The notes below the pieces were generated by a model. That model was not told the DNA's origin. It ran no database searches and saw only the letters and a list, made by a program, of their open reading frames with translations. Positions 50,606-59,021 of a stretch of DNA of 64,000 nt are shown piece after piece; the stretch's first letter is position 1; every line of letters begins with the position of its first letter. Source of the DNA: an uncultured Clostridia bacterium (GTDB taxonomy: Bacteria; Bacillota; Clostridia; Christensenellales; DTU072); contig CALVTP010000003.1 in the NCBI GenBank assembly GCA_944362765.1, positions 1 through 64,000 of the forward strand, read 5' to 3'. The position numbers were made by a program, and so were the translations under genes.

Positions 50606-51508
50606 ATGTCTGAGAATCTGGAAAGCAACAGCCGAACAAAGTTAAACGCCCCGGAAGGGGAGGCAGCTTCGGAGCCTTCTTCCGAAGCCGTTCCGTTATC
50701 TTCGGAAACTTCGAAAACACCTTTGCATGAGGGCGGGGACAAGCCGTTAAGCGACGAAAAGCCCGATAAATCCGACAAAAAGTCACACGAGAAACCCCCT
50801 AAAAAAGGTCTCAAAAAAAGTACGATCTGGACTATCCGCATAACCGTCGTCACGCTGTTTTTAAGCTGCTTTTTCTCGTTTGTATCGGAGCTTGCTTCGA
50901 CGAAGGCGCATTTCAGCATAATGATAATTCTGCTGTTTTTCCTTATTACGCTGTCGATAGCTGCGGACGCGATAGGCGTTGCGGCGACGTCTTGCGACCT
51001 GGCGCCGCTGCTTGCCATGGCGTCCAGAAAGGAACCCGGAAGTAAACAAGCCATTATGCTTGTAAAAAACGCCGAACGCGTCTCCAATATCTGCTGTGAC
51101 GTAATTGGCGATATCTGCAGCATCGTTTCGGGTGCGTGCGCGCTTGCGATAGTCATCAAAATCACAGAGGGCATGAACGAAACGCTGAATATGGTGATAT
51201 CGATACTCGTTTCGGGTATAGTCAGCGCGATGACGGTGGGCGGTAAATCGATGTTCAAAAACGTCGCCGTCAATAACTCCAAGGAGCTTATAATGCTGGC
51301 GGCGCGGTTCATAAGCGTCTTTTCTCCGAAGGACAGAAAGGAAAAAGCCAAACAAAAGCAAAAAGCCATAAAACAGGACAAATCCGACAAGCCTTCCGAC
51401 AAGAACAAGGTTAAATCCGATAATCCCGCAAGACCCGTTTCCGCAGCCGATGAAGACGGCAGGAAAGAGGGCTTGGCGGAGACTGGATCCCGCGGAAATG
51501 AGGCTTGA
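50606..51508 (+). CDS. oapA: OLE RNA-associated membrane protein OapA
   Basis: This 300-residue protein matches the OLE-associated protein family, which binds OLE RNA and holds it at the membrane. Four helices are predicted at about 73-94, 103-127, 160-185 and 194-213. The core has DAIGVAATSCDLAPLLAMAS, KNAERVSNICCDVIGDIC with a DVIGD motif, and the short loop between. Both tails are unusually long and charged: residues 1-72 are rich in Glu, Ser, Asp and Lys, and 240-275 are strongly Lys-rich. The ribosome site is AAGGG, close to ATG 50606. tlyA overlaps the end. Confidence 0.85.
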   Translation: MSENLESNSRTKLNAPEGEAASEPSSEAVPLSSETSKTPLHEGGDKPLSDEKPDKSDKKSHEKPPKKGLKKSTIWTIRITVVTLFLSCFFSFVSELASTKAHFSIMIILLFFLITLSIAADAIGVAATSCDLAPLLAMASRKEPGSKQAIMLVKNAERVSNICCDVIGDICSIVSGACALAIVIKITEGMNETLNMVISILVSGIVSAMTVGGKSMFKNVAVNNSKELIMLAARFISVFSPKDRKEKAKQKQKAIKQDKSDKPSDKNKVKSDNPARPVSAADEDGRKEGLAETGSRGNEA

Positions 51509-52229
51509 CAACTACTTATCCGAAGCGGGGCTTGCAAAAAGCCGTACCCGCGCAAAAAACCTTATTCTGACGGGGAAGGTATCCGTCGACGGCTTGGTCG
51601 TGCGCAAAGCCTCTTTCGAAATTCAGCCCGGACAGTCGGTCTCGGTGAATTCGGAAGAGGATTTTTCTTCTTTGGGCGGAATAAAGCTGAAAAATGCCCT
51701 CGAAAAGTTCAATATTTCTCCCGAAGGCAAGGTTTGTATCGATATCGGCGCTTCGAACGGCGGTTTTACCGACGTCATGCTGAGGGCGGGTGCAAAGAAG
51801 GTTTATTGCGTCGATGTCGGCGAATGCGCTCTTCCTGCGGACATGCTGGCGGACGACAGGGTGGAGGTCAGGGACAGGCTGAACGCGAGATTCATTTCCT
51901 TTGAAGATATCGGCATTCGGGCGGAACTTATCACCGTCGACGTATCGTTTATTTCGTTGAAATTGATTCTTCCGGCGCTTAAACAGTTCATGAACGAGGA
52001 TACCGCTCTCATTGCACTGATAAAACCGCAGTTCGAGGTAGGGAGAGCGTTGCTTTCGAAATCCGGAGTCGTCAAAAATCCCCGCGAAGCCGAAAAAGCC
52101 GTTTCGGAAGTGGTGGCATTTGCCGCCTCGATAGGGCTGAAAGGCTTGGGAGTAGTCGAAATCCCCCGCCTTTTCAAAGACAAAAACCGCGAATATACGG
52201 CGTATTTCAAGCTTCGGAAAGAGGAATAA
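51498..52229 (+). CDS. tlyA: TlyA family rRNA (cytidine-2'-O)-methyltransferase
   Basis: This 243-residue protein joins an S4 RNA-binding domain (MRLDNYLSEAGLAKSRTRAK) to an FtsJ-type SAM methyltransferase domain (VCIDIGASNGGFTDVMLRAG, VDVGECAL, ITVDVSFISL, IKPQFEVG). TlyA proteins methylate ribosomal RNA 2'-hydroxyls. ATG 51498 overlaps oapA by 11 nt; the longer frame from 51450 lacks family similarity. tlyA is the usual neighbour of argR and recN in Bacillota. Confidence 0.9.
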   Translation: MRLDNYLSEAGLAKSRTRAKNLILTGKVSVDGLVVRKASFEIQPGQSVSVNSEEDFSSLGGIKLKNALEKFNISPEGKVCIDIGASNGGFTDVMLRAGAKKVYCVDVGECALPADMLADDRVEVRDRLNARFISFEDIGIRAELITVDVSFISLKLILPALKQFMNEDTALIALIKPQFEVGRALLSKSGVVKNPREAEKAVSEVVAFAASIGLKGLGVVEIPRLFKDKNREYTAYFKLRKEE

Positions 52230-52343
52230 CCTCTCCTTTATTCGTCGTTTTTCAGCTACGGCAGTCATTTTTTATGCATTTTAACGACGGAACATTTCTT
52301 TGAAAATTTTTATCGGAAATATTGAATTCAAGATAAAATTTAA

Positions 52344-52378
52344 TTGCTTTTACATCGCCGAAATATTATAATGAACTT
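52344..52378 (+). promoter_or_regulatory. Promoter placing transcription at the nadK start codon
   Basis: TTGCTT (52344-52349), 17-nt spacer, perfect TATAAT (52367-52372), then GAACTT and ATG 52379. The expected +1 is the start codon, and no SD is present. Confidence 0.65.
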
Positions 52379-53230
52379 ATGAAGATCGGAATTTATGCAA
52401 ATTTATTCAGAGATATCGGCGGCAAGATTACTCGCGGACTCTATGAAGAGCTCGAAAAGGAAGGAGTTGACATCTTGCTTTCCGACGAACTGCGCTCTTT
52501 GGGGCTTCCCGGGAGATATTTGAGCCGCATGGCACTGGCGGGCGAAGCCGACGTCATCGTCGTTTTGGGCGGCGACGGCACCGTTTTAAGGATAGCAAAG
52601 GAATGCGCAAGGCAGGACGCGAAGCTCTTTTCAGTCAATCTCGGTCACAGGGGCTTCCTCGCCGAGACCGAAAAACCGGGTTTTGTGCGCGGCATGATAA
52701 AGGAAGTGCTGCACGGCGAATATATCGTAGACACGCGCTCTTTTTTGGAAGCGAGAGTCAAGGGTAACAAATTTTACGCGCTGAACGAAGTCGTCGTGGC
52801 AAGAGGTTCAAGGACGCGCGTCGTAAAATGCGAAGTCAGGATAGACGGCGGATTGATGGATAAATATATCGCCGACGGCGTCATTGTTTCGACGCCTACC
52901 GGTTCCACCGGTTACAACCTGTCTGCTGGCGGTCCCATCGTATCTCCGGACGTCGAAGCGCTGGTCATAACTCCGATAAGCGCGCACTCGATGCATTCAA
53001 GACCGATTGTCGTCAACGACAGAAGCGAGGTTTGGATAGAGATACAGCATGCCGAGCCCCATGCCCACCTGAATATAGACGGCGAGGACGTACTCAACCT
53101 TGCGGACGGCGATTCCGTCACGGTCACTCATTCCGACCTTAAAATCGGGTTTGTGCGCCTGAAAGGATACAACTACTACGAAAGATTATTGGATAAAATG
53201 CGTTATTGGAACGCCTTCGACAACGATTAA
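52379..53230 (+). CDS. nadK: NAD kinase
   Basis: This 283-residue enzyme phosphorylates NAD to NADP. The GGDGTVLRIAKE motif, NLGHRGFLAE, the NE-type NEVVVARG segment and STPTGSTGYNLSAGGPIV are all present. It lacks an SD sequence and starts 6 nt after a TATAAT box, so its mRNA may be leaderless. It lies between tlyA and argR, as in many clostridia. Confidence 0.94.
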   Translation: MKIGIYANLFRDIGGKITRGLYEELEKEGVDILLSDELRSLGLPGRYLSRMALAGEADVIVVLGGDGTVLRIAKECARQDAKLFSVNLGHRGFLAETEKPGFVRGMIKEVLHGEYIVDTRSFLEARVKGNKFYALNEVVVARGSRTRVVKCEVRIDGGLMDKYIADGVIVSTPTGSTGYNLSAGGPIVSPDVEALVITPISAHSMHSRPIVVNDRSEVWIEIQHAEPHAHLNIDGEDVLNLADGDSVTVTHSDLKIGFVRLKGYNYYERLLDKMRYWNAFDND

Positions 53231-53244
53231 AGAGGAATGTTTTT

Positions 53245-53718
53245 ATGGTTCGCGACAATTCAGGAAACAACAAAACCGACAGAAAAAACTATATAAAGAT
53301 AGCCGTCGCCGAGGCGGGAATAGGTACCCAGCGCGAAATCGTGGAGTTTTTAAGGCGCGCGGGTTTTCAGGCGACGCAAGCCACGGTCTCGAGAGATATC
53401 CAGGAACTCGGGCTGGTCAAAGAGGGGCAGCCCGGCGGAGGCTTCCGCTACGTCATGCCGCCCGATCCGAAGATTCAGAAGCTGCGTACTCTTTTCAGCG
53501 AATCGGTTGTAAAGATAGATTTCAGCGAAAATTTCATCGTCGTTCATACGCTTTCCGGTTCCGCGAACACTGCCGCATCGCTGATAGATGAACTTAAAGA
53601 GGACTCCGTCATGGGCTCCATAGCGGGCGACGATACCATTCTTATAATGATAAAAGACAAACAAAAAACGGCTTCTATTGCCGACAAATTAAAGGAAATC
53701 GCTCTGCAAACGAAATGA
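53245..53718 (+). CDS. argR: Arginine repressor ArgR/AhrC
   Basis: This 157-residue regulator senses arginine and controls arginine synthesis and catabolism. The N-terminal winged helix (GTQREIVEFLRRAGFQATQATVSRDIQELGL-like core, residues about 27-60) and the C-terminal hexamerisation/arginine-binding domain (TLSGSANTAASLIDEL, GSIAGDDTILIMI) are intact. ATG 53245 follows GAGG; an earlier in-frame ATG at 53206 lies inside nadK. recN overlaps its stop by 4 nt. Confidence 0.93.
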   Translation: MVRDNSGNNKTDRKNYIKIAVAEAGIGTQREIVEFLRRAGFQATQATVSRDIQELGLVKEGQPGGGFRYVMPPDPKIQKLRTLFSESVVKIDFSENFIVVHTLSGSANTAASLIDELKEDSVMGSIAGDDTILIMIKDKQKTASIADKLKEIALQTK

Positions 53719-55418
53719 TTACCAATCTTTACGTCAAAAATATAGCTTTGATAAAGGAGCTGGAGCTCGAACTCGGCGAGGGGTTGAACGTGCTGACGGG
53801 AGAAACGGGCGCCGGGAAATCGATAATCATCGATTCGCTGAATTTCGTTTTGGGAGACCGCGCCGACAGGAGCCTTATAAGTCACGGCGAAGCTTCCGCC
53901 TCCGTCTCCGTTACCTTCTGGGACAAAAAGGGGGCGGCGAAGCAGGTGCTGGAGGAGTACGGTATAGAATCCGACGATTCTATAACGGTAAGGCGCACCA
54001 TGCACGAAAACGGACGCGGTGAAGCGCGCGTCAACAACATCCCCGTCACCGTTCAGCAGCTCAGAAAATTGATGGCGCGACTGGTGTCCGTGCATTCGCA
54101 GCACGAAAGTCAGCGCGCGCTGGACGAAAACAGTCATCTCGAAATTCTGGATAAGTTCCGCGCAAAAGGCTCTCAGGATCGGCTTTTGTCGGCGTATAAA
54201 AACGCCTTTTCGCTCTTTAAATCGGCTTCCGAACGCCTTAGAAGCTTCGGGAACGCCGCGGAGCGCGAAAGAAGAGCGGAAATGCTGAGGTACGAAATCG
54301 AGGAAATCAACGCAGTGGATCCGAAGCCCGGCGAGGAAGAGGAGCTTCTTTCGCGCAGGATGAAGGCAAGAAACTCCGAGCGCATAGTCTCCGGGATACA
54401 GGCGGCACTGACGCTTCTGGAGGGTTCCGACGAAAGTTTCGGCGCTCTCAGCGCGGTGCGTTATGCGTTGAGGGAACTCGGCGCAATGGAAAGATTTGCC
54501 GATTTTTCGGAGTATTCGGAGCGGCTTGAAAGCGTTTCTACGGAAATCGATGACCTTGCCCGAGCGTTGAGAGCCGAGGCGGACTCCGTCGATATGGACC
54601 CCGAAGAAGCCGAGCAAGTGGATAAACGCCTTGAAGACGTAAGACGCATAAAACGTCGTTACGGCGCGAGCGAAGAGCTCCCCGCTTACCTTAAAAAAGC
54701 TTCAGACGAGCTAAACGAACTGGAAAACGCCGAGGAAACCATCCGTGAACTTATGAAAACGCGGGAAGAAGCGTTGGAACAGTGCCGCGATCTATCGGCG
54801 AAGCTGCACGCCGCAAGAGAGGAGGCGGGAAAAGAATTTGCCGCCAAAATCACCGAAAATCTAAGGGAGCTCGGCATGAAGAACGCCGAATTCAAAGCCG
54901 ACGTCGTTTTCTCGGAGTGCGGCGAGAACGGAGCGGGTCTTGCCGAAAACGGTTCCGACACCGTCAGATTTCTGATTTCTCCGAATCTGGGCGAGCCGCT
55001 GAAACCTCTTGCCAAAATCGCGTCGGGCGGCGAGGCGTCACGCTTCATGCTCGGACTGAAAAGAGTTACTGCGGAGCTTGAAGAAATCGACTCGCTGGTT
55101 TTTGACGAAATCGATACCGGGATCTCCGGGAAAATTGCGATGGTCGTTTCCGAAAAGCTCGTCGATATTTCACGCTCGAGACAGGTCGTCGCCGTCACCC
55201 ACCTTGCACAGCTCGGGGCGATGGCAGACATACACTTTCTTATCGAAAAGCACGAAAAGGGTGGCAGGACGTTCACGGAAATTTCCCGCCTCGACAGGGA
55301 CGGGGAGCTGAAAGAGCTCGTCAGACTGATGGGCGGAGTGGGTCCCGACAAGCTTTCGACTGAAAACGCAAAAGAGCTTAAAAAGTGGGCTGATAGCTAT
55401 AAAAGCAATATAAAATAA
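53715..55418 (+). CDS. recN: DNA repair protein RecN
   Basis: This 567-residue SMC-like ATPase acts early in double-strand break repair. Walker A GETGAGKSIIID lies near 29-40, long coiled coils run through the middle (about 155-370), and the C-terminal lobe has the signature KIASGGEASRFML, Walker B LVFDEIDTGISG and AVTHLAQLGAMAD. The argR-recN coupling is conserved in Bacillota. spoIVB follows 104 nt later. Confidence 0.95.
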   Translation: MITNLYVKNIALIKELELELGEGLNVLTGETGAGKSIIIDSLNFVLGDRADRSLISHGEASASVSVTFWDKKGAAKQVLEEYGIESDDSITVRRTMHENGRGEARVNNIPVTVQQLRKLMARLVSVHSQHESQRALDENSHLEILDKFRAKGSQDRLLSAYKNAFSLFKSASERLRSFGNAAERERRAEMLRYEIEEINAVDPKPGEEEELLSRRMKARNSERIVSGIQAALTLLEGSDESFGALSAVRYALRELGAMERFADFSEYSERLESVSTEIDDLARALRAEADSVDMDPEEAEQVDKRLEDVRRIKRRYGASEELPAYLKKASDELNELENAEETIRELMKTREEALEQCRDLSAKLHAAREEAGKEFAAKITENLRELGMKNAEFKADVVFSECGENGAGLAENGSDTVRFLISPNLGEPLKPLAKIASGGEASRFMLGLKRVTAELEEIDSLVFDEIDTGISGKIAMVVSEKLVDISRSRQVVAVTHLAQLGAMADIHFLIEKHEKGGRTFTEISRLDRDGELKELVRLMGGVGPDKLSTENAKELKKWADSYKSNIK

Positions 55419-55474
55419 GCTATTTTATGAATTAAGTATTATATAAATTACCTTATTTTAGAATACTCGACACA

Positions 55475-55503
55475 GAATATTACACTGCAAATACCGCAAA
55501 ATA
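55475..55503 (+). promoter_or_regulatory. Candidate forespore (sigma F/G) promoter of spoIVB
   Basis: GAATA (55475-55479), 17-nt spacer, CAAAATA (55497-55503). These resemble the sigma-G consensus TGAATA / CATAMTA (6 of 7 at -10). spoIVB is a forespore gene in Bacillus, so this is plausible. Confidence 0.45.
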
Positions 55504-55522
55504 GCCATTAGAGGTATTTGCC

Positions 55523-56863
55523 ATGTTTGTGTTTAAACGGCACGGCTTGAAGTACGTGCCTATAATTTTGACCGTTTTGATTTTCGCGTCTTTAATGACG
55601 GGTGCCGTATCGGGTTTCGGTCTCACCAATGGTGTCTTCGTCGGCTATGCCGAAGGATCGGGTGGATGCGAGCGCGCGTTTGTAAATCATGCCGAAGGGT
55701 TCGGGTACAACGAATACGCTTTCGTTAGTCATGCCGAAGGATTAAGGAATGCGGGATGTAATTACACCGGTCAAGCCGAAGCGTCGGGTGGCGCCGAAAG
55801 CGCCTCCTTTGCTCGTTTCGAAGGATTGGGGGACAACGAAAGTACTTTGTTGAACTCCGCTGAGTTTTCGGAATATGCGGTCCCGGAGACACTTCGGATT
55901 GACGAATCTTTCAAAAGAGGCGTGGACGAAGAAGCCGTCGAGGGCGGTGAAAGCGTATTTTTAGGCGGTATGCCGATAGGGCTGAATCTTCAATCTTCTT
56001 CTCCGGTTTGTAAGGATTTCGTCGTTATTGTCACCAAAGAGGGCACCAGAACGCCCGCCCTTGACGCAGGTATCAAAAAGGGGGATATGCTGACGGAGCT
56101 GAACGGGCATAAGTTAAACTCCGTTTCCGATATCGGCGAGGCGCTGAAAAACGTATCGGGCGCCGTCTCTTTTAAAGCACTGCGTGACGGCAAACTCGTC
56201 GAGGGGAGCATTCTTCCTGCCCTTGACGCCGCCACCGGCGCCATGAAAATCGGCGTAATCGTCAAAGACGGCATCTCGGGAGTGGGGACGGTGACTTTTG
56301 TCAAGGAAAACGGCGACGTCTGCACCCTCGGGCACCGCATTTCTGACGGCGACGAAGCCTCAGGATACTTCTCGACCGGTTCATTTTTCGAGTGCAAAAT
56401 TTTAGGCGTTCACAAGAGCTCAAAAGGGGAGCCGGGCGCGCTGAAAGGAGCCTTCAATCCTGCCTCGACTCCTATCGGAAAGATAGATAAAAACACTGAT
56501 TTTGGCGTTTACGGTAATATATCCGACAAAAATTTCTACTCCGGTCTCAGAAAAATTTTACTTGATTCTTCCGGAGTGATGCCCGGGAAAGCCACCGTTT
56601 TCACAACCCTTTCCGGGACGGAACCTAAGGAGTATGACGTCGAGATAGTCACCGTATCCGGGCAGCGTTCCCCGGCGATAAAGAGCATGGTCATCCGCGT
56701 CACCGACCCCGAACTGAAGGACGTCGCAGGCGGCATCGTGCAGGGGATGTCTGGGTCTCCCGTCGTGCAGAACGGAAAGCTTGTCGGAGCCGTCACTCAC
56801 GTTTTCGTCAACGACCCGATTTTGGGGTACGGTATCTATGCCGAATGGCTGAAAGCGGGCTGA
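55523..56863 (+). CDS. spoIVB: SpoIVB serine peptidase with N-terminal 14-residue repeats
   Basis: This 446-residue S55-family protease is secreted from the forespore and triggers pro-sigma-K processing. A signal/membrane helix covers about 10-30. A PDZ domain lies near 165-225 (TRTPALDAGIKKGDMLTELNG). The peptidase domain has LGHRISDGD with the histidine and GMSGSPVV with the catalytic serine. Residues 39-108 hold five tandem 14-residue repeats of the form FVxHAEGxGxxExA, with degenerate copies on both sides; I do not know this insert from other SpoIVB proteins. In Bacillus spo0A follows spoIVB; here it does not. Confidence 0.9.
   Translation: MFVFKRHGLKYVPIILTVLIFASLMTGAVSGFGLTNGVFVGYAEGSGGCERAFVNHAEGFGYNEYAFVSHAEGLRNAGCNYTGQAEASGGAESASFARFEGLGDNESTLLNSAEFSEYAVPETLRIDESFKRGVDEEAVEGGESVFLGGMPIGLNLQSSSPVCKDFVVIVTKEGTRTPALDAGIKKGDMLTELNGHKLNSVSDIGEALKNVSGAVSFKALRDGKLVEGSILPALDAATGAMKIGVIVKDGISGVGTVTFVKENGDVCTLGHRISDGDEASGYFSTGSFFECKILGVHKSSKGEPGALKGAFNPASTPIGKIDKNTDFGVYGNISDKNFYSGLRKILLDSSGVMPGKATVFTTLSGTEPKEYDVEIVTVSGQRSPAIKSMVIRVTDPELKDVAGGIVQGMSGSPVVQNGKLVGAVTHVFVNDPILGYGIYAEWLKAG
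55637..55846 (+). repeat. Five 42-bp coding repeats in spoIVB
   Basis: Codons 39-108 form five units of exactly 14 residues: FVGYAEGSGGCERA, FVNHAEGFGYNEYA, FVSHAEGLRNAGCN, YTGQAEASGGAESA and SFARFEGLGDNEST. GCCGAAG recurs at fixed positions. A degenerate sixth unit follows, and a weak unit precedes within the signal region. Confidence 0.8.
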
Positions 56864-56905
56864 GAAAATTGGCATATTTTGCCGGGAAAGCGCATATTTT
56901 TAGGT

Positions 56906-57520
56906 ATGTTAGCGAAACTCGGCTGTTACATAAAAGAGTTAATTTCCGACATAAAAAAGGAAGTTTCGGAAAACAAATATCACTTTTATCTTATTGTCGG
57001 TTCATTTGCGCTGGGGCTTTTGGCGGCTTTGGCGTTCGATTATTCCTCCGTCACCACCACCAACAATTTCGTCTTCGTCATGATCGAAGGAGCGACCTCG
57101 CCCATACCGGAGTTTTTACGGCTGACGCTGACGCTTGCGACGGTTTACGGCGTACTGTTTTTCGCTACAGCCACGATTTATACTTATTATGCCGCCGTCT
57201 ATATCGGACCGGGAATTGCTTCTTATATCGTATTCAGGCGGGCGTTCGGAGCCGTTGCCGTTCAGGCGACCTCAGGACTTATATACACGATTTTGTTTGT
57301 TTTGCCGCTTTCGGCGTTCACTTTGGTAGCTTTTTCGGTACTTTCTGCCGAAATCAAGCCGATAGTGCTCTCTTCCGGGCGCGGAAAGAGTCGTCTTCCG
57401 GTAAAATGCAACGCCGCCGCACTTTGGGCAAAATTCAAGCCGGTTCTGATTTTAAACGCTGCAATAATATTTGCTTTTTGGTTGATTTTTTATTTGATAC
57501 TGCTCTTTTTTGTTAAATAA
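56906..57520 (+). CDS. SpoIIM-like membrane protein
   Basis: This is a 204-residue protein with about five hydrophobic helices (around 21-42, 65-90, 95-115, 120-150 and 180-203). Size, topology and position after spoIVB and before a D,D-carboxypeptidase, site-2 protease and scpAB resemble stage II sporulation protein M, which acts in forespore engulfment with SpoIID and SpoIIP. Clear sequence motifs are not visible, so the call is tentative. ATG 56906 is chosen over TTG 56879. GCATA (56872-56876), 16 nt and CATATTT (56893-56899) resemble a forespore promoter that would start at the ATG. Confidence 0.55.
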   Translation: MLAKLGCYIKELISDIKKEVSENKYHFYLIVGSFALGLLAALAFDYSSVTTTNNFVFVMIEGATSPIPEFLRLTLTLATVYGVLFFATATIYTYYAAVYIGPGIASYIVFRRAFGAVAVQATSGLIYTILFVLPLSAFTLVAFSVLSAEIKPIVLSSGRGKSRLPVKCNAAALWAKFKPVLILNAAIIFAFWLIFYLILLFFVK

Positions 57521-57598
57521 CTTCAAAAAAATCTTTCGGCGTTCACTCTTTGCATAAAACGGAGATTTTTCGAGAAACTACTTGCGAGGTGAAATGCT

Positions 57599-58810
57599 AT
57601 GACAAAAACGAGAATGCTTTCCGTTTTCGGAAAAATTGCATTGATTATTGCGATGTTTGCGGTGCTTTTTGCAGGTTTTTCTATTTTTTCGTCGGGCGGA
57701 ATCGCCAGCGCAAAAGGAGAGAAATCGCTTGGCGAATATACTTCGCGCGCCGCTTATCTTATCGATTACGACTCCGGAGAAGTGCTGTTTGAACGCAATG
57801 CCGACAGTCGCTACCCGATTGCAAGTATGGTTAAAATCATGACTCTGTCATTGGTTTTTGATGAAATTCAGAAGGGAAATCTTACTGTCGATAAGGTGGT
57901 GACGGTCAGTGAAGAGGCGGCTTCGATGGGCGGTTCCCAGATGTTTCTGGACGCCGGCAGCAACTACAAAATCGGCGATCTGATAAAGGGCGTCGTCGTG
58001 GCTTCGGCAAACGACGCATCGGTGGCTCTCGCCGAGGAAGTAGCCGGTTCAAAAGAGGCTTTTGTGGAGCTGATGAACGAAAAGGCGGCGGAAGCGGGGC
58101 TTGAAAACACCCGTTTTATAAACGTCACGGGGCTTCCCGGCGAAGGTCAGTATTCTTCTGCAAAGGATGTCACAAAAATGCTCTCTTATCTCATAAAACA
58201 TCCCGTTTATTTTGATTATTCGACGATTTATATGGAAAACTTCACTCATCCGAGCGGCAGGATTTCCGAACTTGTCAACACCAATAAGCTGGTCAGGTTC
58301 TATAAGGGATGTGACGGCGGCAAGACGGGCTTCACTTCCGACGCCATGTATTGTCTTTCGGCTACCGCAAAGCGCGGCGACATGCGTGTCATCGCGACGG
58401 TTCTCGGAGCCGAGAGCTCTGCCGTCAGGAACAAGGAAGTTTCCTCGCTTTTCAACTATGCTTTCGGCAATTATAACTCGGTTTGCTACCTGAAAAAAGG
58501 GGAACCCGTCACTTTGGAACTCAATATAAAGGGGGCGAAGGATAAGTTGTTCGAAGTGGGAGCAGAAAAGACGCTCGCGGTGCTTGAAAAGAGAGGCGAA
58601 AAGGGACAGTATACTTTGGAATACTCCGTTGACCAAAATCTCGCGGCTCCGCTGAAAGCGGGCGACAAAGTGGGTACGGTCAGATTGGTGTCTGTCCGCA
58701 CGAAGGACGTCCGATGCCAAGCCGCACTCATATTGCTTTCCGACGCAGACAAAATGAGCTACGGAGATTCGCTGGATAAAATTTTCGACGACTGGTTCAT
58801 GGGAATATAA
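57599..58810 (+). CDS. D-alanyl-D-alanine carboxypeptidase (PBP5/DacF family)
   Basis: This is a 403-residue class C penicillin-binding protein that trims the terminal D-alanine of stem peptides. It has a signal peptide (about 1-39), the active-site S76-x-x-K79 (ASMVK), S136-A-N138 and K242-T-G244 (GGKTGFTS), then the C-terminal PBP5-like beta domain and a final hydrophobic/amphipathic stretch (SLDKIFDDWFMGI) for membrane contact. In Bacillus dacF is a sigma-F gene. Here GCATA (57552-57556) followed 16 nt later by AGAAACTA weakly resembles such a promoter. GAGGTG precedes the start. A strong terminator follows. Confidence 0.9.
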   Translation: MTKTRMLSVFGKIALIIAMFAVLFAGFSIFSSGGIASAKGEKSLGEYTSRAAYLIDYDSGEVLFERNADSRYPIASMVKIMTLSLVFDEIQKGNLTVDKVVTVSEEAASMGGSQMFLDAGSNYKIGDLIKGVVVASANDASVALAEEVAGSKEAFVELMNEKAAEAGLENTRFINVTGLPGEGQYSSAKDVTKMLSYLIKHPVYFDYSTIYMENFTHPSGRISELVNTNKLVRFYKGCDGGKTGFTSDAMYCLSATAKRGDMRVIATVLGAESSAVRNKEVSSLFNYAFGNYNSVCYLKKGEPVTLELNIKGAKDKLFEVGAEKTLAVLEKRGEKGQYTLEYSVDQNLAAPLKAGDKVGTVRLVSVRTKDVRCQAALILLSDADKMSYGDSLDKIFDDWFMGI

Positions 58811-58826
58811 ATAGAGAAAATTACAA

Positions 58827-58854
58827 AAGACCGCGGCTCGGACCGCGGTTTTTT
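58827..58854 (+). terminator. Intrinsic terminator
   Basis: ACCGCGG (58830-58836) pairs with CCGCGGT (58843-58849) around CTCGGA, extended by A:T pairs, with a T-run at 58849-58854. Confidence 0.85.
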
Positions 58855-58988
58855 CGTACGTAAGGTGCTGCAAAAGTGGGATATTCACCCGAAACTTTCT
58901 TTTTACCCGATATTTTCAGCCCGGCGCTTCGCCGCTCTCTGAGCGAACAAAAGCGCGAATAAAAATAAGTAAAATCACGGACACGCTA

Positions 58989-59017
58989 TTGACGGGCATA
59001 TTAATTATATATATAAT
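58989..59017 (+). promoter_or_regulatory. Promoter of the site-2 protease-scpAB operon
   Basis: TTGACG (58989-58994), 17-nt spacer, perfect TATAAT (59012-59017). The first in-frame ATG is at 59022, only 4 nt after the -10 box. Confidence 0.75.
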
Positions 59018-59021
59018 AAAA

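Noticed and set aside
50572-51555. A 327-codon minus-strand frame antisense to oapA
   Set aside because: The plus-strand gene encodes conserved membrane helices and fits the OLE context; the antisense frame does not.
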